Below are positions 15,493 through 23,145 of a stretch of 38,066 nt of DNA, piece after piece (position 1 is the stretch's first letter; every line of letters starts with the position of its first letter). The DNA is taken from NCBI GenBank assembly GCA_024640545.1, contig JAHEEU010000006.1, positions 1-38,066 on the forward strand, written 5' to 3'. The translations under genes and the position numbers were made by a program. Origin of the DNA: Geobacteraceae bacterium (lineage in GTDB: Bacteria; Desulfobacterota; Desulfuromonadia; Desulfuromonadales; BM103). The notes under the pieces were generated by a model. The model was not told the origin of the DNA and searched no databases. It saw nothing but the letters and a program-made list of their open reading frames with translations.

Positions 15493-18400
15493 ACGGAGCG
15501 ATTCGCTGGATGGCGGAGAATCATGTCGCCGCCAACCTGTTGATGCTGGTCCTGATCGTCGGGGGGTTGATCCTCGGCTTCAGCATCAAGCAGGAGGTCT
15601 TCCCGGATATCTCCCTCGATCGGATCCAGGTGAGCGTGGCGTATCCAGGTGCCGGTCCGGAGGAGGTGGAAGAAGGTGTCATCCTCAAGGTCGAGGAGAA
15701 CCTCTCCGGCGTGGACGGTATCAAGCAGGTCAAGTCAGTGGCGGCCGAAGGCTACGGGGTGGTCACCGCGGAGATCATGACCGATGCGGACATTGACCTG
15801 GTCCTGCAGGATATCAAGAGCGAAGTCGACCGGATCACCACTTTCCCGAAAGACGCCGAGAAGCCGGTGGTCAGCAAGATGCTCAACCGCAGGGAAGTGA
15901 TCTCCGTGGTCGCATACGGCAAGTTGCCCGAGCGCAGCCTGCGGGAGCTGGCGGAGCAGGTTCGCGACGAGCTGCTGCTCGAACCGGGCATCACCCAGGT
16001 CGATCTCAGCGGCGTGCGCCCCTACGAGATCTCCATCGAAATTGAAGAGGCCAGCCTGCGCCGCTATGCCCTGACCTTCGATCAGGTCGCGCAACGGATC
16101 CGCCAGGCGTCGCTCGACCTCCCCGGCGGGTCGATCAAAACCAGCTCCGGGGAGATCCTGGTCAGGACCAAGGAACGGCGCTACGTCGGGCATGAATACG
16201 CCAGCATCGTCATCCTGACCGCGCCTGACGGCACGGAAGTCACCCTCGACGAGATCGCCACAATTCGCGACGGCTTCGAAGAAACCGACCAGTTCGGCCT
16301 GTTCGACGGCTTGCCGGCGGCCATGGTCAAGGTCTACCGGGTCGGAGACCAGAAGCCGACGGAGATTTCCGAGACGGTCAACAAGTTCGTCGAGGCCAAG
16401 CGCCGCCAGCTGCCGGAATCGGTCGACCTGGCGACCTGGAACGACAATTCTGAGCTCTTCAAAAGCCGCAAGGACCTGCTGACCAGGAATGCCCTGATCG
16501 GCCTGGTGCTGGTCTTTATCACCCTCGGACTGTTCCTCGAGATTCGCCTGGCGCTCTGGGTCATGCTCGGCATCCCCATCTCCTTCTGCGGCGCCCTGCT
16601 GTTCATGCCGGCGATCGATGTCTCGATCAACATGATTTCGCTGTTTGCCTTCATCATGGCGCTCGGCATCGTGGTCGACGACGCCATTGTCGTCGGCGAG
16701 AATGTCTATGAACACCGCCAGTCCGGCAAGCCTTACCTGCAGGCGGCGATTGACGGTACGATCGAGGTCGCCCAGCCGGTGATCTTTGCCATCCTGACCT
16801 CGGTTACGGCGTTTCTGCCGCTGCTCTTCACCAGCGGCATCATGGGCAAGTTCATCATGGTGATCCCGGCTATCGTCATAACGATTCTCCTGGTGTCGCT
16901 CATCGAATGCCTGTTCATCCTGCCTGCCCACCTGGCGATCGGCCAGCCCCGCCGGGCCCCGGGGGGATTCCTGGGAGGTCTCGATAACCTGCGCCAGGGT
17001 TTCGGCCGGCTTCTGCAGGTCTTCATCGACGGGCCGTACCGGAAGACTCTGGCTCTCTGCCTGGAGTACCGCTACACGACCGTTGCCGTGGCCTGCGCCG
17101 TACTGCTCCTGGCCGGTGTCGGCCTGATCGGCGGCGGCATCGTCAAGTTCCGCTTCATGCCGGAGGTGGACGGGAATGTCATTCAGGTGGCCCTGGAGCT
17201 GGCCCCCGGAAGCCCGGTGGCCCTGACGACCCGGATCCAGCAGCAGGTCGTTGATGCCGGGCTGGCCGTGGTCGCCGAGTTCGATCATGACCGGCCGACC
17301 GGTGATTCGGTGCTGCGCCACATCTATGCGGACGTCGGCACCGCCGTGGCGGAGCGCGGCCCGGCTGGGGCCTTCGCCAGCAGCGGAGGGAACCTTGCCA
17401 ACATTTCGATGTTCCTGACACCGAGCGAACGGCGCGGAGTGCCGGCAACCGAGATCTCCAACCGCTGGCGCGAGCGGGTCGGAGAGATCGTGGGTGTGGA
17501 AACCCTGACCTTCACTTCGAACCTGATCCACCTCGGTGCCAATATCGACGTGCAGCTCGCACATGAAGATTTTGCTGTTCTGGACGAGGCGGCCGAGCGG
17601 CTCAAGCAGGTCCTGGCAACCTATCCCGGGACGGGGGATGTCAGCGACAACTACACGCTGGGCAAACGTGAAGTCAAGGTCCGCCTGAAAGCCGAAGCCC
17701 GCACCCTGGGCATTACCGAGGAGGAGCTGGGGCGCCAGCTGCGCGGCGCTTTTTACGGTTCCGAGGCTCTGCGCCTGCAGCGCGGCCGTAATGAAGTCAA
17801 GGTCCAGGTCCGCTATCCTGAAGAGAGCCGGCAACGCTTCTGGAATCTTGAAACCATGCGGATCAGGGTGCCCGGAGGCGGCGAAATCCCCCTGGACAGG
17901 GCGGCGACCCTGATCGAAAGCCACGGTTTCAGCAAGATCAACCGGACCGACCGCAAGCGGGTGATCGATGTCACGGCGAACGTGGACAGTCATGTCGCCA
18001 ATGCCGAGGAGATCCTCGCCGAGATCAAGGCGAACGCCCTGCCGAAGCTGATCGCCGACTACCCCGGCCTGAGTTATGACCTGGAGGGGGAGGACAAGAA
18101 CCGGCGCGAGTCGATGGCCAGCATGTTTACCGGGTTCAAGCTGGTCCTGATCGTCATCTTTGCGCTGCTGGCAATCCCTTTCCGCAGCTACTCCCAGCCG
18201 TTGCTGATCATGACGGCGATCCCGTTCGGGATTGTCGGCGCGATCCTCGGGCACTTCATCATGGGCTACAACCTGAGTATCCTGAGCATGTTCGGTATCG
18301 TGGCCCTGACCGGTGTGGTGGTTAATGACTCGTTGCTGCTGATCGATTACGTCAACCGTGCCAGGCGGCAGGGGAGAGGGCTGCAGGATGCGCTCATGGA

Positions 18401-18662
18401 TGCCGGGCAGAGGCGTTTCCGACCGATCCTGCTGACGTCGCTGACGACATTCTTCGGCTTGACGCCGATGATCCTGGAGACGAGCGTGCAGGCACAGTTT
18501 CTCGTGCCCATGGCACTCAGCCTGGCCTTCGGCATTCTCTTCGCCACCGGCATCACCCTGTTGCTGATCCCTTCCCTCTACCTGGTCCTCGAAGATGCCC
18601 GCCGGTTCGTTGGCCTGAACCCGGGGCATGCCGATCCTCACCGCTCCAAACCGGACGCCTAG
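15489..18662 (+). CDS. RND-family efflux pump permease (AcrB-like)
   Basis: 1057 residues, the normal size for the AcrB/MexB/CusA superfamily, with twelve membrane segments and two large periplasmic loops. The first helix is NLLMLVLIVGGLILGF, followed by EVFPDISLDRIQVSVAYPGA. TM4 carries GIVVDDAIVVGENVYEHRQ with the paired aspartates of the proton relay, and the second half has MFGIVALTGVVVNDSLLLI. Proton-driven export of hydrophobic or amphiphilic compounds is likely; the heavy-metal CusA branch cannot be excluded from motifs alone. The substrate is unknown. It is the last gene of the TetR-OMF-MFP-RND operon and is followed by a hairpin at 18693. Confidence 0.94.
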   Translation: MNGAIRWMAENHVAANLLMLVLIVGGLILGFSIKQEVFPDISLDRIQVSVAYPGAGPEEVEEGVILKVEENLSGVDGIKQVKSVAAEGYGVVTAEIMTDADIDLVLQDIKSEVDRITTFPKDAEKPVVSKMLNRREVISVVAYGKLPERSLRELAEQVRDELLLEPGITQVDLSGVRPYEISIEIEEASLRRYALTFDQVAQRIRQASLDLPGGSIKTSSGEILVRTKERRYVGHEYASIVILTAPDGTEVTLDEIATIRDGFEETDQFGLFDGLPAAMVKVYRVGDQKPTEISETVNKFVEAKRRQLPESVDLATWNDNSELFKSRKDLLTRNALIGLVLVFITLGLFLEIRLALWVMLGIPISFCGALLFMPAIDVSINMISLFAFIMALGIVVDDAIVVGENVYEHRQSGKPYLQAAIDGTIEVAQPVIFAILTSVTAFLPLLFTSGIMGKFIMVIPAIVITILLVSLIECLFILPAHLAIGQPRRAPGGFLGGLDNLRQGFGRLLQVFIDGPYRKTLALCLEYRYTTVAVACAVLLLAGVGLIGGGIVKFRFMPEVDGNVIQVALELAPGSPVALTTRIQQQVVDAGLAVVAEFDHDRPTGDSVLRHIYADVGTAVAERGPAGAFASSGGNLANISMFLTPSERRGVPATEISNRWRERVGEIVGVETLTFTSNLIHLGANIDVQLAHEDFAVLDEAAERLKQVLATYPGTGDVSDNYTLGKREVKVRLKAEARTLGITEEELGRQLRGAFYGSEALRLQRGRNEVKVQVRYPEESRQRFWNLETMRIRVPGGGEIPLDRAATLIESHGFSKINRTDRKRVIDVTANVDSHVANAEEILAEIKANALPKLIADYPGLSYDLEGEDKNRRESMASMFTGFKLVLIVIFALLAIPFRSYSQPLLIMTAIPFGIVGAILGHFIMGYNLSILSMFGIVALTGVVVNDSLLLIDYVNRARRQGRGLQDALMDAGQRRFRPILLTSLTTFFGLTPMILETSVQAQFLVPMALSLAFGILFATGITLLLIPSLYLVLEDARRFVGLNPGHADPHRSKPDA

Positions 18663-18692
18663 ACGCGCTGAAGCGGATTCCGGAACGCGCCG

Positions 18693-18714
18693 ACGGCGGC
18701 CTCGCGGCCGCCGT
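18693..18714 (+). terminator. Probable terminator of the efflux operon
   Basis: ACGGCGGCC and GGCCGCCGT form a 9-bp GC-rich stem with a TCGC loop, 30 bases after the RND stop, followed by TCTGTT. The T-tract is short, so termination may be partial. Confidence 0.6.
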
Positions 18715-18726
18715 TCTGTTCGGCCC

Positions 18727-18755
18727 TTGAAATATTCCCGAGGTTGTCGTTAAAT
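18727..18755 (+). promoter_or_regulatory. Candidate promoter for the ttcA-phosphatase-PilZ genes
   Basis: TTGAAA (18727-18732) and TTAAAT (18750-18755) are separated by 17 bases, a good sigma-70-type layout just after the efflux terminator. The transcript would carry a GC-rich leader of about 180 bases containing self-complementary GGCCGG runs near 18811-18832. No riboswitch was recognised in it. Confidence 0.4.
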
Positions 18756-18936
18756 GCGCGGATGAAAAACCGGTCTGCATGCTACCCTCGGCAGATTGAG
18801 CCGGCGCATCAGCCGGCCGGTCCGGCCGGGACCCACATGGCCGCTGCCGCCGGGCGGGAAGGCTGGCCGGGCTTGATCTCTTGCGGTTCTGAAAACCTCA
18901 CTCCGCAATCAACCGCCGATCACAGAAAAAGACAGG

Positions 18937-19782
18937 TTGCCGACGTTGTTACTGAATAATGCTCATTTTCGCAAAGTCAAAAAGCTCACCGGCCAGGCGA
19001 TCGGTGATTTCAAGCTGATCGAGGAAGGCGACCGGATCGCCGTGGCCGTCTCCGGCGGCAAGGACTCCTACGCCCTGCTGCATATTCTCGAACAGCTGCG
19101 CCGACGGGCGCCGGTTCACTACGAGCTGATCGCGGTCAATATCGATGCCGGCTTTCCCGGCTATCGCAAGGATGTCCTGGCGGATTACCTGAAGGGCTGT
19201 GGGTTCCAGGTGCACATGGAGGCCACTGATTGTTCACGGATCATCGACGAGAATTTGCGTCCGGGGTCCTCCTATTGCGCATTTTGCGCCCGCCTGCGGC
19301 GTGGTGTCCTGTACACCGTGGCTGACCGGCTCGGCTGCAACAAGATTGCCCTCGGTCACCACCTCGACGATTTCATCGAGACGCTGCTGCTCAACCAGTT
19401 CTATATCGGCACCCTGGCGGCCATGAGCCCAAGGCTTCTGGCGGACAACCAGCGGCACACCGTGATCCGGCCGCTGGTCTATGTTGAAGAATCGGATATA
19501 ATCAAGATGGCCCGGCAGAACGCATTCCCGGTCATCGATTGCGGCTGCCCGATGATGGGCCAGGTGGACCAGAAGCGCCAGCGGATGAAGCAGCTGCTCA
19601 GCGAGCTGCACAAGGAGAACCGGTATCTCAAGCGCAGCATGATCCGTGCGCTGAGCAACGTGCGCCCGCGCCACCTTCTGGACCGCGAGATGGTCAGGCT
19701 CCTGGAGCTCGATGAGAGGAGGACTGATGAGCCAACCCCGAGTGGCCAGCAACCCGCCGCAGAGAGGCCTCGACCCCGTTGA
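18937..19782 (+). CDS. ttcA: tRNA 2-thiocytidine(32) biosynthesis protein TtcA
   Basis: 281 residues if started at TTG 18937; TTG 18946 is also possible, since GACAGG then lies nine bases upstream. No ATG precedes the conserved region. The PP-loop SGGKDS is at 39-44, and the cluster-binding cysteines are C114 and C117 in YCAFCARLRRG plus a third in DCGCPMMG (202-204). The phrase ALGHHLDDFIETLLLN is typical. The enzyme adenylates and thiolates C32 in certain tRNAs using a [4Fe-4S] cluster. The C-terminal tail overlaps the next gene by 56 bases. Confidence 0.9.
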   Translation: MPTLLLNNAHFRKVKKLTGQAIGDFKLIEEGDRIAVAVSGGKDSYALLHILEQLRRRAPVHYELIAVNIDAGFPGYRKDVLADYLKGCGFQVHMEATDCSRIIDENLRPGSSYCAFCARLRRGVLYTVADRLGCNKIALGHHLDDFIETLLLNQFYIGTLAAMSPRLLADNQRHTVIRPLVYVEESDIIKMARQNAFPVIDCGCPMMGQVDQKRQRMKQLLSELHKENRYLKRSMIRALSNVRPRHLLDREMVRLLELDERRTDEPTPSGQQPAAERPRPR

Positions 19783-20527
19783 GCTCAAGCTGGCCGGAGA
19801 GGTCCAGAAGCTGCTTCTGCCGAAGAACTCCCCCCGCTGCAACTGGTGCCGCATCGCAGCCAAAAATCGCATGGCCGAAGTGCTCGGCGGCGACTTTTAC
19901 GACTTTATCGAGCTCGACAGCGGCTGCCAGGTTCTCTTCCTCGGTGACGTGACCGGGCATGGCCTGCATGCTTCGGTGGTCATGTCGCTGGTCTACGGCT
20001 TCATCCATCATGCCGCCGTAGAAGAGTGCCGCCCGCAGGATGTGGTCTGCGACCTCAATGCTTTCCTGCGCACTTTTGCCCGGCGTTCCAACCTTCTGGA
20101 TCATTTTTTTTCGGCGACGATCTTTTTCGGCGTCATCGACCCGCGCACTCTGGCGATGCACTATGTCAATGCCGGGCACCCGGCCGCCCTCGTGCGCCGC
20201 CGGGAGACCCTGCTCCGCCTGCCGGCGACCAGCCCTCCGGTCGGCTATTTCGATCAGGCAGAGTTTCCAGCTGTCCGCTTCCAGCTCGAAGCCGGCGACC
20301 GCTTGCTGCTCTACACTGACGGGTTGATCGACAGCAGCAGCCCGCAGGGCCAAATGTACGGTGCGGAACGCCTCGATGCTGCTTTCCGCAGCCTGGATGG
20401 TGATCATATGGTATTTTTGGAAAGGCTCTTTGCAGAGCTCGGCGACCACCTTGCCGGCCAGCCGCCGTTTGACGATTGCACGGCGATCGTGGTGGATTTG
20501 CCCGGCGCCATCTCGGGAGGGGGGTAG
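19727..20527 (+). CDS. Stand-alone SpoIIE/RsbU-type PP2C serine phosphatase
   Basis: 266 residues from the ATG 19727, which has AGGAGG just upstream; an in-frame ATG 15 bases earlier lies before that ribosome site. The metal-binding motifs are present: VLGGDFYDFIEL, FLGDVTGHGLHAS, YVNAGHPAAL, LLLYTDGLIDS and PFDDCTAIVV. There is no N-terminal sensor domain beyond about 20 residues, so the protein is essentially just the phosphatase. Family members dephosphorylate anti-anti-sigma or similar STAS proteins; no such partner is in the window. It overlaps ttcA by 56 bases and is followed four bases later by a PilZ gene. Confidence 0.9.
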   Translation: MSQPRVASNPPQRGLDPVELKLAGEVQKLLLPKNSPRCNWCRIAAKNRMAEVLGGDFYDFIELDSGCQVLFLGDVTGHGLHASVVMSLVYGFIHHAAVEECRPQDVVCDLNAFLRTFARRSNLLDHFFSATIFFGVIDPRTLAMHYVNAGHPAALVRRRETLLRLPATSPPVGYFDQAEFPAVRFQLEAGDRLLLYTDGLIDSSSPQGQMYGAERLDAAFRSLDGDHMVFLERLFAELGDHLAGQPPFDDCTAIVVDLPGAISGGG

Positions 20528-20531
20528 TGGC

Positions 20532-21233
20532 ATGACATTGTTAGGGGGCCGACAGCCCGATATCAAGCAGGTCGCGGTCGTCACCCGCAACCCGAAGTTC
20601 AATAAGCTGCTGGGCAGCATCCTGGCTGACTGGAAGTTCTTTGCCGTCGAGGATCCGGCGGCCGCCAAGGTGGTGTTCGCTGAACGCGGGCTGGAATTGC
20701 CGCCCCGCGTCGGCGAGGTGGTCTGGCTGACGCCCATGCCGCTTGCCGAAGGCCGTTTCCTGGCGCCCCCCATCTCCCTGTCCCGGCTCTACCACCTGCT
20801 CGAGTCGCAGTTTTTCTCGACTCCCCGCCGGCACATTCGGTTGGCCATGGATCTGGCGATTGCCCTGGAAATTGGCGAGGCCCGGCTGGAAGGCCGGTTG
20901 CTCTCCCTCTCCGGTCGCGGCGGCCGGATTGCCTGTGCGCAGGAGATCCCGCGCGGCAGGTCACTGCATCTGCACGTGACCCTGGCCGGCAGGACGCAGA
21001 GTCTCGCTGCGGAAGTCATCTATTCCGTTCCCGCAGGAGACGCCCAGGTCAGCGCGCAACCCCAGGTCGGGTTGCTGTTCAAGTCCTTCGCGAATCAGCA
21101 GTTCGAGATGCTCCGGAACTTCATCGAAAAGACCTGCATCGAACGCGCCTGTGCCAGGGAGGGGATCGCTTTGCACGACCCCTGCCTGAGTTGGCTGGAT
21201 ATGCCGGCCGACCCCTGGAGCGCGACGGGCTGA
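20532..21233 (+). CDS. PilZ-domain protein with degenerate receiver-like N-terminus
   Basis: 233 residues from the ATG 20532, behind GGGAGGGGGG. Residues 11-95 look like a receiver fold without its active site: VAVVTRNPKFNKLLGSIL at the start and PISLSRLYHLLE at the end, but no acidic pair, phospho-Asp or Lys. Residues about 99-200 form a PilZ domain with RRHIR (99-103) and LSLSGRGG (124-131). The C-terminal helix ends near WLDMPAD. This combination suggests a c-di-GMP effector paired with the adjoining phosphatase; that pairing is inference from the four-base spacing. The gene converges on the REC/DnaJ gene with only three bases between stops. Confidence 0.8.
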   Translation: MTLLGGRQPDIKQVAVVTRNPKFNKLLGSILADWKFFAVEDPAAAKVVFAERGLELPPRVGEVVWLTPMPLAEGRFLAPPISLSRLYHLLESQFFSTPRRHIRLAMDLAIALEIGEARLEGRLLSLSGRGGRIACAQEIPRGRSLHLHVTLAGRTQSLAAEVIYSVPAGDAQVSAQPQVGLLFKSFANQQFEMLRNFIEKTCIERACAREGIALHDPCLSWLDMPADPWSATG

Positions 21234-21236
21234 CGC

Positions 21237-23144
21237 TCAGTCGAAGATCCTGTCGAAAAGCCCCTTCTTCTCTTTGCCGACAGTTGCCTTGCGCATGTTC
21301 ATCAAGCGCAGCTCGCGGAGCGCCTCGGTGCAGTTCGGGTCGCACTTGACCGCCCTTTCGAAGCGGCGCTGCGCTTCTTTCTGGTCGCCTTCAGCTTTGC
21401 CGATATAGCCGAGATACAGTTGCGCCAGGCTCAGCCTGGGATTCAGCTCGGCGGCTCGCACCAGGTCCCTGCGGCTGCTGATGACGGTCTCCGTTGCCTG
21501 GGGGGCGGCTTTGTAGGCTGACCATGCCCGGTACATCAAGTACTCCGCTTCATTGGGGGTGCAGCTTAGCGCTTCGGCAAAGGCCTCCTCTGCGTCGGCA
21601 TATTTCATGTTCCGGAAGAGTGCCTTCCCCTTCTGGAATGCGGTCTCGGCCTGGAGAATCGTTTCCAGGCTGGTCGTCGGGACGGGGGACTTGCCCTGGC
21701 GGCGCCTGATATAGCTCGCTCTGGCCGAGACTTCGCTCAAGGTTTCATAGGCATCGCCGATGCGCTGGAAAAGCATGTTGACCTTGTCTTGGAGGTCGAG
21801 CAGACTGTCCTGCTCGAAAAAACGGTCCGGGTGATATGTCTTGGCCAGCTTGTGATAGGACCTGCGAACCTGCTCACGGGAATCTGACTCACTGACCCCG
21901 AGGAGGGTAAAGAAATCCTGCTCCATCATCCAAGCAAAATCCTTGAGGAAGCTCTGCCGTCGGGTGCCGAGATCCTCCACCTCGTCGAAGCTGGACTCGT
22001 CCGGAACGGCTGCCGGTTCGCTGCGCCCGACCAGGATGCCGGTGCTCAGGAGTGCGGCCAGCAGTGGTTCCGCCACCTTGCGTGAGAGCGTGTGGCGTTT
22101 GAGGACTTCACGCAGGGTCGACTGCCCCTGGCATCCGTCGAGAATGAGCTGTTCGCCGGCGGAGAGCTGGATTTCCTGAAAACGGTAGAGGGGGTTTTCC
22201 GCCCGCTGCAGGTAGTGATCGTAGTGCGGTTCAAGAATCTTCAACAGCTGCTCGCGCCCGGCATAATCGCGCAGGCCCTGCAGGATCAGGTTGGCGGTCG
22301 AGAGGTCGATGCTGGTGACGCCGGGCTTGAACTCGCGCGCCTGGATGAACCGGTAGTTGCCTTCAGGCCAGGAAAAAATCTCGAGGAGCTTTTCCCGGGC
22401 CTGGCTGTGCAGGCTTTCCTCCAACTGCTGCGGCGATATCAAGCCCATTTCGACCAGTGCCGTGCCGTGCCGCTGGCCTTTTCCCCTGGCGATCTCGACA
22501 GTCTGGTTCAGCTCGGCTTCGTTGAGTTGCCCGCTTCGCAGGAGCCTCTGCCCGAGGAACTCTTTGACCAGATTGGAGCGGACAAAAATCGGGTAGCCGT
22601 CGTGGATGTAAATGACCTTCTTGACCTCGCGGTTCTCCAGGTGCAGCAATCCGGTGGCGCGCAGGCTGTAGAGTTTGTGCAGGATGCGTGGCAGGCCGGT
22701 CTCGGCGAGTTGCCCGCCAATGCTCAGCCGCTCCTCGGCCTCGACCGCTACATCCGGTGCTCCGATCTGGGCTTCGATCTTCTCGTGAAGCGTTTTCAAA
22801 GGGAAGGGCTTGAGCAGGTAGTCCACCGCGCCGTATGTTTCGCGGGCGTCGCTGATGTGCTCGGTCTGTTTGTAAAAGGCGGTCATCATGATGACCGGCA
22901 GGTGCTTGGTCTTCGGCAGGGATTTCAGCTTGCGGCAGAGTTGCAAGCCGTTGGTGCCCGGCAGGAGAATGTCCAGCAGGGCCAGGTCAAAGTCATGGTC
23001 TTCCAGCTCCAGCAGGGCATCCTCCGCCGCTGCAAAGCTCCGGACTCCATAACCGCGCAAGCGTAAAGACTCGGTAATGAAGCGGCGGATGTTCGGGTCG
23101 TCGTCGACGATCAGAATCTGCCTGCGGTCCCCCTCAGAACCCAT
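21237..23144 (-). CDS. Four-domain REC-DUF4388-DnaJ-TPR protein
   Basis: 635 residues. The ATG 23142-23144 is chosen because GGGAG lies about 10 bases upstream and the receiver begins at once; the frame also stays open into glnE. Residues 9-125 form an intact receiver: acidic D14-D16, phospho-acceptor D58, T88 and K112. Residues about 145-275 match DUF4388 (PATAN-like), containing GLLHLENREVKKVIYI and LVEMGLISPQQLEE. Residues 408-480 are a J-domain with HPD at 438-440. The remainder is TPR repeats (KGKALFRNMKYADAEEAF and later YLGYIGKAEGDQKEAQ). It starts one base after the glnE stop. A phosphorylation-controlled chaperone recruiter or scaffold is plausible but inferred. Confidence 0.88.
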   Translation of the reverse strand: MGSEGDRRQILIVDDDPNIRRFITESLRLRGYGVRSFAAAEDALLELEDHDFDLALLDILLPGTNGLQLCRKLKSLPKTKHLPVIMMTAFYKQTEHISDARETYGAVDYLLKPFPLKTLHEKIEAQIGAPDVAVEAEERLSIGGQLAETGLPRILHKLYSLRATGLLHLENREVKKVIYIHDGYPIFVRSNLVKEFLGQRLLRSGQLNEAELNQTVEIARGKGQRHGTALVEMGLISPQQLEESLHSQAREKLLEIFSWPEGNYRFIQAREFKPGVTSIDLSTANLILQGLRDYAGREQLLKILEPHYDHYLQRAENPLYRFQEIQLSAGEQLILDGCQGQSTLREVLKRHTLSRKVAEPLLAALLSTGILVGRSEPAAVPDESSFDEVEDLGTRRQSFLKDFAWMMEQDFFTLLGVSESDSREQVRRSYHKLAKTYHPDRFFEQDSLLDLQDKVNMLFQRIGDAYETLSEVSARASYIRRRQGKSPVPTTSLETILQAETAFQKGKALFRNMKYADAEEAFAEALSCTPNEAEYLMYRAWSAYKAAPQATETVISSRRDLVRAAELNPRLSLAQLYLGYIGKAEGDQKEAQRRFERAVKCDPNCTEALRELRLMNMRKATVGKEKKGLFDRIFD

Positions 23145-23145
23145 C

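Noticed and set aside
15735-18641. A 968-codon open frame on the minus strand opposite the RND pump gene
   Set aside because: It is the antisense shadow of a GC-rich, well-recognised gene. Its translation is charged low-complexity sequence with no domain and no ribosome site.
20104-20111. A second slippery run (eight T) in the phosphatase gene
   Set aside because: The frame is continuous through it and encodes the expected family residues. There is no split frame to explain.
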